From positions 124,001-188,000 of the forward strand of contig JAJDNC010000103.1 of NCBI GenBank assembly GCA_022340865.1: a stretch of 64,000 nucleotides of DNA, read 5' to 3'. Numbering within the stretch: position 1 is the first letter of the stretch; each line of letters opens with the position of its first letter. Shown piece by piece: positions 1 to 9,768 of the stretch. The notes below the pieces were generated by a model. It saw nothing but the letters and a program-made list of their open reading frames with translations, had not been told where the DNA came from and ran no database searches. Source of the DNA: Gemmatimonadota bacterium (GTDB lineage: Bacteria > Gemmatimonadota > Gemmatimonadetes > Longimicrobiales > Gaopeijiaceae). A program made the position numbers and the translations under genes.

Positions 1-1503
1 CGCGGCGTGGACAGCTACCTCGTCCAGGTGGAGGTGAACCTGGCGTCCGGACTTCCCACCTTCACCGTGGTGGGACTGCCGGAGGGCGCCGTCCGGGAAG
101 GCCGTGAGCGGGTGGGCGCCGCACTGCGCAACGCCGGGTACCCCCTGCCGCCGCGACGCATCACGGTGAACCTGGCCCCGGCGGACGTGCGCAAGGAGGG
201 GAGCGCCTTCGACCTGCCCATCGCCGTGGGACTCCTGGCCGCGGCGGGGCACGTGGAGGCCGAGGTCCTCGAGGGGGTCGCGTTCGTGGGGGAGCTCGGC
301 CTCGACGGCTCGGTGCGCCCCGTACGGGGGGTGCTGCCGGTGGTGGCGCGGTGCGCGAGGGCCGGCGCGCGTGCGGTGATGGTGCCTGCCGCCAACGCGC
401 TGGAGGCGGCGGTGGTGGAAGGGATCGGCGTCTTCGGTGCCGGCGACCTGAACGCGGTGCTCCGCCACCTGCGGGGCGACGAAGTCCTGAGCCCCGTGCG
501 CGTCGACGCGGCCGCCCTGCTCGAGCAGGGCGAGCAAGGAGGTCCGGACCTGAGGGACGTGAAGGGCCAGCAGACCGCGAAGCGGGTGCTGGAGATCGCC
601 GCCGCCGGGGCCCACAACATCCTGTTCATGGGACCACCCGGCGCGGGAAAGACCATGCTGGCCCGTCGGCTTCCCGGCATCATGCCGCCCCTCACCCTGG
701 CCGAAGCCCTGGAGGCCACGCGGGTGCACTCCGTGGCGGGATGCCTTCCGCCGGGGTGTGCGCTCCTCAGGCGGCGGCCCTTTCGCGCGCCCCACCACAG
801 CGTGAGCGACGCGGGGCTCATCGGCGGCGGGGTGCCTCTGCGTCCCGGGGAGATCAGCCTCGCCCATCACGGGGTGCTCTTCCTGGACGAGCTCGCCGAG
901 TTCCGGCGCAACGCCCTGGAGTCGCTCCGGCAGCCCCTCGAGGACGGACAGGTGCTGGTGTCCCGCGTGCGGGGCACGGAGCGATTCCCGGCCCGCTTCC
1001 TCCTGGTGGGCGCCATGAACCCGTGCCCCTGCGGGTACTGCGGCGACGGGTCCGACCGCTGTCTGTGCGACCCGGCCCAGGTGACCCGCTACCGGGGTCG
1101 GATCTCGGGACCGCTCCTGGATCGGGTGGACCTGCAGGTCGAGGTGGGCGCGGTGTCGTTCGACGCGCTCTCGGAGGAGAGCCGCGGTGAGGCCTCGGCC
1201 ACCGTCCAGGCCCGGGTGGCGCATGCTCGTGTCTTGCAGCAGGAGCGCTTCGGGGGGGAGCCCGGCGTGTTCGCCAACGGTCAGATGGGGCCGGGCCTTC
1301 TGCGCCGTGTGGTCCGGCCCTCCCGCCGGGTGGCGGCGCCGCTCCGGGACGCGGTGGACCGGGGCCGGCTCTCGGCCCGGGCGTTCCACAGGGTGCTCAA
1401 GGTGGCCCGCACCCTCGCCGACCTGGCGGGGGAGGGGAAGGTCCGCGAGGAGCACGTTCTGGAGGCCGTCCAGTACAGGCTTCCGGAGGGGGATGTCGCC
1501 TGA
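1..1503 (+). CDS. comM: YifB/ComM family Mg-chelatase-like AAA ATPase (5' truncated by window edge)
   Basis: ORF open to window start; ASGLPTFTVVGLPEGAVREGRERV, Walker A GPPGAGKTMLARRLPGI, FRAPHHSVSDAGLIGGG, NPCPCGYCGD motifs typical of ComM. Confidence 0.93.
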   Translation, partial: RGVDSYLVQVEVNLASGLPTFTVVGLPEGAVREGRERVGAALRNAGYPLPPRRITVNLAPADVRKEGSAFDLPIAVGLLAAAGHVEAEVLEGVAFVGELGLDGSVRPVRGVLPVVARCARAGARAVMVPAANALEAAVVEGIGVFGAGDLNAVLRHLRGDEVLSPVRVDAAALLEQGEQGGPDLRDVKGQQTAKRVLEIAAAGAHNILFMGPPGAGKTMLARRLPGIMPPLTLAEALEATRVHSVAGCLPPGCALLRRRPFRAPHHSVSDAGLIGGGVPLRPGEISLAHHGVLFLDELAEFRRNALESLRQPLEDGQVLVSRVRGTERFPARFLLVGAMNPCPCGYCGDGSDRCLCDPAQVTRYRGRISGPLLDRVDLQVEVGAVSFDALSEESRGEASATVQARVAHARVLQQERFGGEPGVFANGQMGPGLLRRVVRPSRRVAAPLRDAVDRGRLSARAFHRVLKVARTLADLAGEGKVREEHVLEAVQYRLPEGDVA

Positions 1504-1685
1504 GGGAGCCGGCCCGGATGGGGGTGCCGGGGCAGCCGGGCGCGGAGCCGTCGTCGCCGGCCGCGGGCGGGCCCGGAGGGTCCCCGGGGCATCCTCCCAC
1601 GAGGGGTGTGGGGGTTTCCCCGACTCTGTACGAAGACTCGTTTTCTTAAGCTTATGGCGTTGGGAGTTGGATCAATGAAAACGTG

Positions 1686-1701
1686 AGCCGGCACGCCGGC
1701 T
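1686..1701. promoter_or_regulatory. Short inverted repeat AGCCGGC-AC-GCCGGCT upstream of small ORF
   Basis: Perfect 7-nt arms read directly; 25 nt before the 1726 ATG. Confidence 0.35.
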
Positions 1702-1725
1702 TCGCATAGATAGATTGGATCGAAC

Positions 1726-1908
1726 ATGAGCACGACGATTGACCTGCTGGCGAGTCTGTGGAGCCATGTGGGTCCCGGGTTGATCTTCGCGTTCGCGCTG
1801 CCCGTTCTCCTCATCGCCTTCGGCGTTGTCATCCTTCTGGCGACGAAGCAGGTACGGCATCGCACGCGTCACTCCGCGGACACCGATCTGGCCGACGAGA
1901 CCGCCTGA
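1726..1908 (+). CDS. Small single-TM membrane protein, 60 aa, unknown function
   Basis: ATG ORF with one hydrophobic segment (GPGLIFAFALPVLLIAFGVVILLA) and basic tail; followed by a strong hairpin at 1965-1990. Confidence 0.5.
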   Translation: MSTTIDLLASLWSHVGPGLIFAFALPVLLIAFGVVILLATKQVRHRTRHSADTDLADETA

Positions 1909-1964
1909 CGCAAAGCCGCGATCCGGCGGATCGACAGAGCACCGAAGCACGACAGAAGGACATA

Positions 1965-1995
1965 GGGGCCGCCCCCCGGGGGGCGGCCCCTTTGC
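1965..1995 (+). terminator. Probable intrinsic terminator
   Basis: GGGGCCGCCCCCC/GGGGGGCGGCCCC perfect 26-nt palindrome followed by TTT. Confidence 0.7.
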
Positions 1996-2150
1996 GTCAG
2001 GCAACCCCGGACGGCACATCCAACAGTCTGATCATCTCGCGGGACATATGTGCGGTTCTGCGGACCACGGGTCCGTCTCCAGCCAGCGACGACCCGGGGT
2101 CCGCTTCCGGTAGTCCCCGCTTCATCGATTCTCTTGCTGGAGAGATTGCC

Positions 2151-3713
2151 ATGCGTGTACGGCTTCTGATGCTGAGCATCGCCACCTCCATCCTCGCCGT
2201 CGCCCCGGCGGCTGCCCAGCGGCCGGCGCCCGGGGGCGGGATGCCCGGCCGTGGTGGTGGGGGAGCCACAGCGTCGAACGGCGTCCCCGCCGTGCAGAAG
2301 GTCTCCACGACGCACCACACCATCACCATCGACGGCAAGCAGATCCCCTACACGGCGAATGCCGGCACCATGGTCCTCTACGGCGACAACGGAAAGCCCA
2401 AGGCCACGGTGTTCTACATCGCATATACGCGCGATCAGGAGAACGCCGCTACGCGCCCGGTGACGTTCTTCTACAACGGGGGTCCGGGCTCGGCGTCCAT
2501 CTGGCTCGACATGGGCATCATGAGCCCGAAGCACCCCAACATGGGTCCCCACGGGACGGAGCCGTCACCCCCCTACGCGCTCGTGGACAACCCCAACTCG
2601 CCCCTCGACGTTACCGACCTGGTGCAGGTCGACGCCATGATGACGGGCTACTCTCGTCCGGCTCCGGGGGTGCCGGCCTCGGACTACACCGGGGAGCGGA
2701 ACGACGTCTCCATGTTCGGGCAGTTCATCCGCGACTACCTCGACCAGTACCACCGGTGGGCGTCGCCCAAGTATCTCTTCGGCGAGAGCTATGGCACCTT
2801 CCGCTCCGCCGGGCTCGCCTCCGAGCTGCAGAGGAGCGAGGGGATCGCGCTCAACGGCATCATGCTCCTGGGCACGGTGCTCGACTTCCAGTACATCGCG
2901 CCCTCGCCCACCAACGACATCGCGTACTCGACGTTTCTCCCCACCTACACCACGACGGCGTGGTACCACAAGAAGCTCTCGCCGAGCATGGAGAGCGAGA
3001 CCGTCCAGCAGGTGGCGCAGCAGTCACGCGAGTACGCCTTCGGCGACTACATGACCGCCCTGGCCAAGGGCAACGCCCTCACGGAGGCCCAGAAGACAGC
3101 CGTGGCGCAGAAGCTCGCGCAGCTCACCGGGCTGTCGCAGAAGTTCATCCTCGAGACGAACCTGCGCATCGATCCCGGCACGTTCCGGACGCAGCTGCTC
3201 CGTGATCAGCGTGAGACCGTGGGACGCTACGACAGCCGCCTCATCGGCATCAACGGCAATGCCGCCAACCAGCGCGAGGACTACGATCCGTCGGACGTGG
3301 CTCCCTCCGGAGCCTTCATGTCGGCGTTCATGCAGTACCTGCACAACGACCTCGACTACAAGACGAACCTGCAGTACTACATGGGCGGGCATACCGGCAT
3401 GTGGAACTACGGCAACGCCGGGTACCGCGGCTATCCCAACGAGGTGGAGTCGTTGCGCCTGGCCATGGCCGAGGACCCGTACCTCCACGTCATGGTGGGC
3501 GCGGGGTATTACGACATGGCGACGCCGTTCGCCAACGCGGAGTATACGTTCCGCCATCTGGGCTTCGACAAGACCTACATGGACCGCGTGGAGTTCAAGT
3601 ACTTCAAGAGTGGGCACATGGCGTACCTGAACCAGGCCTCGGCCAAGAACCTCAAGGCCGACATCGCTCAGTTCATCACGTCCACCGAGCACGGAGGCAC
3701 CGCGTCGCATTGA
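2151..3713 (+). CDS. Secreted S10 family serine carboxypeptidase-like peptidase
   Basis: Signal peptide MRVRLLMLSIATSILAVAPAAAQ; NGGPGSASIW and GESYGTFRSAGLA motifs; C-terminal SGHMAYLNQ. Confidence 0.88.
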   Translation: MRVRLLMLSIATSILAVAPAAAQRPAPGGGMPGRGGGGATASNGVPAVQKVSTTHHTITIDGKQIPYTANAGTMVLYGDNGKPKATVFYIAYTRDQENAATRPVTFFYNGGPGSASIWLDMGIMSPKHPNMGPHGTEPSPPYALVDNPNSPLDVTDLVQVDAMMTGYSRPAPGVPASDYTGERNDVSMFGQFIRDYLDQYHRWASPKYLFGESYGTFRSAGLASELQRSEGIALNGIMLLGTVLDFQYIAPSPTNDIAYSTFLPTYTTTAWYHKKLSPSMESETVQQVAQQSREYAFGDYMTALAKGNALTEAQKTAVAQKLAQLTGLSQKFILETNLRIDPGTFRTQLLRDQRETVGRYDSRLIGINGNAANQREDYDPSDVAPSGAFMSAFMQYLHNDLDYKTNLQYYMGGHTGMWNYGNAGYRGYPNEVESLRLAMAEDPYLHVMVGAGYYDMATPFANAEYTFRHLGFDKTYMDRVEFKYFKSGHMAYLNQASAKNLKADIAQFITSTEHGGTASH

Positions 3714-3738
3714 GGGGCACCGCCTCCGGCATGACGGA

Positions 3739-3765
3739 CGCCCCCCCGGCCCGGCCGGGGGGGCG
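3739..3765 (+). terminator. Probable intrinsic terminator after S10 peptidase
   Basis: CGCCCCCCCGGC-CCG-GCCGGGGGGGCG, 12-bp stem, weak T tract. Confidence 0.6.
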
Positions 3766-3807
3766 CCTTCGCGAGGCCCGTGCGCGTCGCGTGGCCGGAG
3801 AGGCGAA

Positions 3808-4752
3808 TTGAAGTCGTCCCCGGGTCGGACCCCGGTGCTGCTGGCGTTCGGCGCCGTCTATCTGATCTGGGGGTCGACGTACCTGGCGATCCGATTCGCC
3901 ATCGGGACCATCCCACCCCTGCTCATGGCGGGGGTGCGCTTTCTCATCGCGGGGAGCGCGCTCTACGCCTGGTCGCGAGGCCGTGGGGCTCCCCGGCCGA
4001 CGCCGGCCCAGTGGCGAGCCGCCTTCATGGTGGGTGGCTTGCTCCTGGTCTGTGGGAACGGTGCCGTGGTGACCGCGGAGCAATGGGTTCCGTCGGGCCT
4101 CACCGCGCTCCTGGTGGGCGCCGTTCCCCTCTGGATGGTGTTGGTGGACTGGGGATGGGGCATGCGTGTGCGTCCGTCCGGACGGGTGGCGGCGGGGCTG
4201 CTGGGGGGCTTCGCGGGGCTCGCCCTCCTGGTCGGGGCCCCCGCGGCGGGGAGGGGAGGGCTACGGGCGCTCGTCGGGAGCCTCCTCGTCATCGCCGGAG
4301 CCCTGGCCTGGGCCACCGGGTCCATCTACTCCCGCCACGCTCCTCGGCCGTCCCGCCCCCGACTCTGGGTGTCCATGCAGATGCTCGCCGGGGGGATGCT
4401 GCTGGTTCCGCTGTCGGGGCTGGTGGGAGAATGGCGGGGCTTCCACCCGGCATCCGTCTCGCTGCGCTCCATGGCGGCCTTGGCATACCTCGTCGTGTTC
4501 GGCTCCCTGGTGGCGTACACGGCCTACATCTGGCTCCTCTCGGTCTCCACGCCGGCCCGGGTGGGCACGTACGCCTACGTGAACCCCGTTGTGGCTCTCG
4601 TGCTCGGCTGGGCGCTGGCGGGAGAGCCGTTGAGCTTTCGCTCCGTGGCGGCAGCGGCCATCATCGTAGGATCGGTGGTGGTGATCACCACCGGCGGGAG
4701 AACCGCCCGGGAAGACCGGGCGGTCCCGGCGGCGGGAGCCGTGAAGCGCTGA
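3808..4752 (+). CDS. EamA/DMT superfamily transporter (YedA-like)
   Basis: 10-TM hydrophobic pattern; YLIWGSTYLAIRFAIGTIPPLLMAGVRFLIAG; TTG start. Confidence 0.88.
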   Translation: MKSSPGRTPVLLAFGAVYLIWGSTYLAIRFAIGTIPPLLMAGVRFLIAGSALYAWSRGRGAPRPTPAQWRAAFMVGGLLLVCGNGAVVTAEQWVPSGLTALLVGAVPLWMVLVDWGWGMRVRPSGRVAAGLLGGFAGLALLVGAPAAGRGGLRALVGSLLVIAGALAWATGSIYSRHAPRPSRPRLWVSMQMLAGGMLLVPLSGLVGEWRGFHPASVSLRSMAALAYLVVFGSLVAYTAYIWLLSVSTPARVGTYAYVNPVVALVLGWALAGEPLSFRSVAAAAIIVGSVVVITTGGRTAREDRAVPAAGAVKR

Positions 4753-4762
4753 GAGGTCTCCG

Positions 4763-5746
4763 ATGATGATCCAGGCCACGAATCCGGCTCAGATGGCCGA
4801 CAACATCAGCCGCAGCTTCCAGGAGCTGACCGGCCTGGGCGCCACCATCCAGTCCAACATCATCGCCACGGCTCTCATTACCCTGGCGCTGTTGTTCCTC
4901 CGTCGGCTGGTCCTGAGGATCGTGGACCGCCGGGTGGAGGACCGGACGCTCCGGTACAGATGGTCGAAGGGTACGGGCTACGTGTCCTTCATCCTGGGTT
5001 TTCTTCTGGTCCTTCTGGTCTGGTTCACGGCCATCCGGTCGCTGGGGACGTTCCTGGGCCTCCTCTCCGCCGGGGTGGCCATCGCCCTGAAGGATCTGCT
5101 CGAGGACCTCGCCGGGTGGGTCTTCATCCTGTGGAGACGGCCGTTCGAGCTCGGGGACCGGGTCCAGATCGGCGACCATGCCGGCGACGTGGTGGACGTG
5201 CGCATCTTCGCCATCACCCTTCTGGAGATCGGCAACTGGGTCGCGGCGGACCAGAGCACCGGGCGGATGATCCACATCCCGAACTCCATGGTCTTCACGC
5301 AGCCGCTGGCGAACTACACCGCCACGTTCCCCTACCTGTGGAACGAGATCCCCGTGCTGGTCACCTTCGAGAGCAATTGGCGCAGGGCGAAGGAGATCCT
5401 CCAGGAGATCGTGGACGCGAAGGCCCTGGAAACGAGCGAGGAAGCGGAAACGCATCTTCGGCAGGCCACGAAGCGTTACTTCATCCACTACACGAAGCTC
5501 ACGCCCCTGGTGTACACGTCCGTCGAGGACTCGGGAGTGCTCCTCACCGCGCGCTATCTCACCGAGCCGCGGCAGCGGCGGGGCACCGCGGGGGCGATCT
5601 GGGAACGTATCCTCGAGGCCTTCGCGGAAACTCCCGACATCGATCTGGCGTACCCCACCCAGCGCATGTACCTCAATCCCGCGGAAGGCAAGCCAGAGGC
5701 CCGCGCACCCTGGCCTCCGTTGTCCCCCGAGGCCCACAATCGGTAG
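4763..5746 (+). CDS. Mechanosensitive ion channel, MscS family
   Basis: N-terminal TMs; GVAIALKDLLEDLAGWVFILWRRPFELGDRVQIGDHAGDVVDV typical MscS core. Confidence 0.88.
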   Translation: MMIQATNPAQMADNISRSFQELTGLGATIQSNIIATALITLALLFLRRLVLRIVDRRVEDRTLRYRWSKGTGYVSFILGFLLVLLVWFTAIRSLGTFLGLLSAGVAIALKDLLEDLAGWVFILWRRPFELGDRVQIGDHAGDVVDVRIFAITLLEIGNWVAADQSTGRMIHIPNSMVFTQPLANYTATFPYLWNEIPVLVTFESNWRRAKEILQEIVDAKALETSEEAETHLRQATKRYFIHYTKLTPLVYTSVEDSGVLLTARYLTEPRQRRGTAGAIWERILEAFAETPDIDLAYPTQRMYLNPAEGKPEARAPWPPLSPEAHNR

Positions 5747-5795
5747 TTTCGGGGCCGGGCGCCGTCAGGCGACCGGACCCTCCCCTCGAAATCCC

Positions 5796-6971
5796 ATGAG
5801 CCACTACCTCGACTTCGCCGCCACATCGGCCGTGCGACCTCCCGAGGTCGTCGAGGCGACGGCCCGCTTCCTCCGGGAGTGCGGGGCCACCCCCGGCCGC
5901 GGCGCCTACGACCGGGCGCTGGACGCAGGGCGGCTGGCGCTCCGGTGCCGGCAGGCCGTGCAGTGGCTTCTGGGGCTCTCCGGCGATCCGGACCGGGTGG
6001 CCTTCCTCTTCAATGCCACCCAGGGGTTGAACACGGCGTTGTGGGGCGTGCTGGCCCCCGACGACGCGGTGGTGGTGACCCAATACGACCACAACGCGGT
6101 GCTCCGGCCGGCGGCATACCTGGAGCGGATCCGCGGCGTGGAGGTGCGTCTGCTCCGGGGGACTCCGGAGGGGGAGCTGGACCTGGACGACGCCGAGCGG
6201 AAGATGGCGGGGGCCCGCCTGGTGGTGGTGAACAGCGCGTCCAACGTCCTGGGCAACCGGCTTCCCCTGGCCGACCTCGCCGAGCGTGCCCACGCTGCGG
6301 GTGCCCTGGTCCTCGTGGACGCTGCGCAGGGCGCGGGTCACATGCCCATGACGTGCGCGGCGGACGGAGCGGACCTCGTGGCGTTCACGGGCCACAAGGG
6401 CATGCTCGGGCCTCAGGGGACGGGCGGCCTCTGGGTGCGTCCCGGAATCGAGATCGAGCCCCTTCTGAGGGGAGGCAGCGGGGGGGACTCCGTGCCCAGG
6501 GAGATGCCCGACGCCATGCCCGACCGGCTGGAAGCGGGCACGCTCAACGCTCCGGGAATCGCGGGCCTCCTCGCAGGCATCGAAGTCGTGCGCTCGCTGG
6601 GGGTGGAGGAGCTGCACCGTCGCGGGGCCGCGCTGAAGGCCCGCCTCCGCTCGGGCCTCACGGCGATGCCGGGAGTGCGGGTCTGCTCCCCCCCGGCCCT
6701 GGACGGTGTGGGCATCGTGACGCTCACCGCTGCCCGGGTGGATCCGTCCACGCTGGCACGCCGCCTGGACCGGGAATGGGACGTGCAGGGCCGCTCGGGG
6801 CTCCACTGCGCCCCCGAGACCCACGTGCTCCTGGGTACACGGTCTTCGGGAGCGCTGAGGCTGTCCCTGGGGTGGTCCAGCACGGAGAGCGACGTGGACC
6901 GGGCCCTGGAGGGCGTGGCCGCCATCGCCGGACGCGGGGCCGTGTCGACCCCGGCTTCATCCACCCGCTGA
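5796..6971 (+). CDS. Aminotransferase class V / cysteine desulfurase family protein
   Basis: YLDFAATSAVRPPEV; PLP-lysine region FTGHKGMLGPQGTGGLWV; C-terminal GLHCAPETH. Confidence 0.88.
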   Translation: MSHYLDFAATSAVRPPEVVEATARFLRECGATPGRGAYDRALDAGRLALRCRQAVQWLLGLSGDPDRVAFLFNATQGLNTALWGVLAPDDAVVVTQYDHNAVLRPAAYLERIRGVEVRLLRGTPEGELDLDDAERKMAGARLVVVNSASNVLGNRLPLADLAERAHAAGALVLVDAAQGAGHMPMTCAADGADLVAFTGHKGMLGPQGTGGLWVRPGIEIEPLLRGGSGGDSVPREMPDAMPDRLEAGTLNAPGIAGLLAGIEVVRSLGVEELHRRGAALKARLRSGLTAMPGVRVCSPPALDGVGIVTLTAARVDPSTLARRLDREWDVQGRSGLHCAPETHVLLGTRSSGALRLSLGWSSTESDVDRALEGVAAIAGRGAVSTPASSTR

Positions 6972-6988
6972 CGGGGCCCGGGGACGAC

Positions 6989-7552
6989 ATGCGGATCTTC
7001 GTCGCGCTGAACCTGCCCAAGAAGGAACGGACCCGCATACACCGGGCCTCGGCGCGGCTGCGTGAGGAGGTGCTTCCCGTGCGGTGGATCGATCCGGAGA
7101 ACTACCACGTGACGCTGAAGTTCCTGGGTGACGTTCGGCAGGAGCATGTCCTGGAGGTGCAGGAGATCGTGCGACGCGTGGCCGAGTCCACCCTTCCGTT
7201 CGATCTCACGTTGGGGGGCTTCGGTGCGTTCCCCACCGTGCGCAGACCCAGGGTGGTGTGGCTGGGCGTGGACGCCAGCGCCGAGCTCCGTTGCCTGAAG
7301 CAGGATCTGGAATGGGGCCTCGCCGACGTGGGCTTCGAGCCGGAGACCCGGGCCTTCCACCCGCATCTCACCCTGGGGCGAGCCGACTCCAGGGGAGGCG
7401 CCGGACAGTTCCGCGGCTTCGACGACGTCATGGCGGAGCTCGACTTCAGCGGCCGAGCCGCCATCCACACCCTGGATCTGATGCGCAGCCACCTCTCGCG
7501 GGAAGGCTCGCGCTACAGCGTGCTGGCCAGCGCCAGGCTCACGGGGAGGTAG
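6989..7552 (+). CDS. thpR: RNA 2',3'-cyclic phosphodiesterase (2H family)
   Basis: Two HxTL motifs: YHVTLKFLGD and HPHLTLGRA; MRIFVALNLPK start. Confidence 0.9.
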   Translation: MRIFVALNLPKKERTRIHRASARLREEVLPVRWIDPENYHVTLKFLGDVRQEHVLEVQEIVRRVAESTLPFDLTLGGFGAFPTVRRPRVVWLGVDASAELRCLKQDLEWGLADVGFEPETRAFHPHLTLGRADSRGGAGQFRGFDDVMAELDFSGRAAIHTLDLMRSHLSREGSRYSVLASARLTGR

Positions 7553-7628
7553 GCGTGGCCGCCGCAGGGCCTCGATGCAGGACTGGGGAGGGAAGGGTGC
7601 CGGAGATACCGCCAGGAGGGAGGATAGG

Positions 7629-8300
7629 GTGTTCGGTACGCTGAAGAAGATCTTCGCTGCCGTGGTGTTGGTGGTGGCGCTGGTGCTTGCCGCGTACGCG
7701 GGGTTCCGGTGGGGCTCCTATGTGTTCCCGCCCCTGGAGAGGGTGCTGGGAATGGACGCGGTTCCGGCACAGGCGGCGCCCGAAGCCTCGGGCGAGCCCA
7801 CGGCCCAGCTCGCCGACTCCACCCTGGACCGCTTCCAGCGACTCCGCAGTGGCAAAGGCGGGAACCGTCTGGCCTTGAGCGGGCGGGAGCTCACGGCGGT
7901 GGTGCGGTTCGCCGTCCCGGAACTGATCCCACCGGGGGTGAGCGAGCCCACGGTGTCGCTGCGGCAGGGGCGCATCCACCTCCTGGCGCGCGTCGCCACA
8001 TCGGCCTTTCCACAGCTCTCGCGCCTCGCGGGGATGATGGGCATGCTCCCCGACACGGTGCCCCTGGAGATGGAGGGCTCTCTCGTCCCCAACGATCCGG
8101 AGTACATGGCACTCGTGGTGGACGAGGTCGCCGTGGCGTATGTGCCCGTCCCGAAGAGCATGGTGGTGGATGTCCTCAAGGGCCTCCACCGACGCGCACC
8201 CCCCACGATGCCTCCGGACGCCGTGCCCGTGCCCATCCCCGACGGAGTGAAGTCCGTCTACGTCCAGCGGGACAGCCTCGTGCTGACAGCCAAACGGTAG
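7629..8300 (+). CDS. Uncharacterised membrane-anchored protein
   Basis: GTG start, N-terminal TM (IFAAVVLVVALVLAAYAGF), then extracytoplasmic domain; ORF extends to 7575; no family recognised. Confidence 0.6.
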   Translation: MFGTLKKIFAAVVLVVALVLAAYAGFRWGSYVFPPLERVLGMDAVPAQAAPEASGEPTAQLADSTLDRFQRLRSGKGGNRLALSGRELTAVVRFAVPELIPPGVSEPTVSLRQGRIHLLARVATSAFPQLSRLAGMMGMLPDTVPLEMEGSLVPNDPEYMALVVDEVAVAYVPVPKSMVVDVLKGLHRRAPPTMPPDAVPVPIPDGVKSVYVQRDSLVLTAKR

Positions 8301-8315
8301 GGAGACGAGCACCCC

Positions 8316-9677
8316 ATGGCGATGCTCCTCATCATCGACGACGAGAAATCCATCCGCGATGCCCTCGCGCAGGTCTTCGAGTACGAGGGTCACGAGGTGC
8401 ACACCGCCTCGGCCGGCCAGGAGGCGCTCGAGGTGGCGGCGAGCCGGCACCCCGACGTGGTCTTCCTGGACGTGAAGATGCCCGGCATGGACGGGCTCGA
8501 GGTCCTGCAGAGGCTGCGCGAGCACGATCCGGCCGCTCTCGTGATCATGATCTCGGGACACGGCACCATCGACACCGCCGTCGAGGCCACCCGGAAGGGC
8601 GCCTACGACTTCCTGGAGAAGCCGCTGGACACCGACCGGTTGCTGGTGACCCTGCAGCGGGCCCTGGAGCTGCGCGGGCTCACCGCGAGCATGCAGGCTC
8701 TCCGGAACCAGGTGGAGAGCCGATATCAGATCGTCGGCAACTCCTTCGCGGTGCGGCAGGTTCTGGAGCGCGTGGAACGGGTGGCCCCAACGGATGCCCG
8801 TGTGCTCATCACGGGCGAAAACGGGACCGGCAAGGAGCTGGTGGGGCGGGCCATCCACCGCCTGTCCCGGCGTGCGGAGGGGCCCTTCGTGGAGGTGAAC
8901 TGCGCAGCCATTCCCTCCGAGCTCATCGAGTCGGCCCTCTTCGGGCACATCAAGGGCTCCTTCACCGGGGCGGTGGCGGACCGCGCGGGGAAGTTCGAGC
9001 AGGCCGACGGAGGCACGCTCTTCCTCGACGAGATCGGGGACATGTCGCTGGCCGCGCAGGCCAAGGTCCTGCGCGCGCTTGAGCAGGGTGTGGTGACGAG
9101 GGTGGGGGGCGCCAAGGCCATCGAGGTCGACGTCCGCGTCGTGGCCGCCACCAACAAGGATCTGCCACACGAGATTCAGGCGGGGACGTTTCGCGAAGAC
9201 CTCTTCTACCGGCTCAACGTCGTTCCCATCCACATTCCCGGACTCCGGGAGCGGCGCGAGGACATCCCGATGCTGGTGAGACACTTCACCGAGCAGATGG
9301 CCCGTGCCGACCGGGTGACGCCTCGCGCGTTCACCGACGACGCCGTGGAGCGTCTGTCGAGCCTCGAGTGGCCCGGCAACGTGCGTGAGCTGCGCAATAC
9401 CGTGGAACGGCTGCTCATCCTGTCGAGCGGAGATACCGTGAGCGGGGAGGACGTAGCGCTCCTGGTCTCTTCACAGGGTTCCGGTGCGGGCCTGGGGGGC
9501 GAGCTGCTGGGTGCGGACACGTTCGCGGACTTCAAGGATCGGGCGGAGCGCGCCTTCATCCTGCAGAAGCTCCGGGAGAGCGACTGGAACGTGGCGGAGG
9601 CGGCTCGTCGCATGGAGATGCCACGCTCCAACCTCTACAAGAAGATCGAGAAGTACGGGTTGATCAGAGACGCTTGA
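8316..9677 (+). CDS. NtrC-family sigma-54-interacting response regulator
   Basis: Receiver (LLIIDDEKSIRDAL, VVFLDVKMPGMDG), AAA+ Walker A GENGTGKE, GSFTGA loop, C-terminal Fis-type HTH NVAEAARRMEMPRSNLYKKIEKYGL. Confidence 0.93.
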   Translation: MAMLLIIDDEKSIRDALAQVFEYEGHEVHTASAGQEALEVAASRHPDVVFLDVKMPGMDGLEVLQRLREHDPAALVIMISGHGTIDTAVEATRKGAYDFLEKPLDTDRLLVTLQRALELRGLTASMQALRNQVESRYQIVGNSFAVRQVLERVERVAPTDARVLITGENGTGKELVGRAIHRLSRRAEGPFVEVNCAAIPSELIESALFGHIKGSFTGAVADRAGKFEQADGGTLFLDEIGDMSLAAQAKVLRALEQGVVTRVGGAKAIEVDVRVVAATNKDLPHEIQAGTFREDLFYRLNVVPIHIPGLRERREDIPMLVRHFTEQMARADRVTPRAFTDDAVERLSSLEWPGNVRELRNTVERLLILSSGDTVSGEDVALLVSSQGSGAGLGGELLGADTFADFKDRAERAFILQKLRESDWNVAEAARRMEMPRSNLYKKIEKYGLIRDA

Positions 9678-9715
9678 GCCCATTCCGCATGTAAGATGCG
9701 GACCGTCGGTGTGGC

Positions 9716-9744
9716 TTGTGACTCCGGACGCCGCTGGGTAGTCT
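9716..9744 (+). promoter_or_regulatory. Candidate sigma70-type promoter for the btuB riboswitch transcript
   Basis: TTGTGA-N17-TAGTCT about 25 nt upstream of the aptamer. Confidence 0.4.
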
Positions 9745-9768
9745 TCTTGTGATAGTTCAATCTCGGCG

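Noticed and set aside
7539-9284. 581-aa minus-strand ORF opposite the response regulator
   Set aside because: Antisense artefact of GC-rich codon bias
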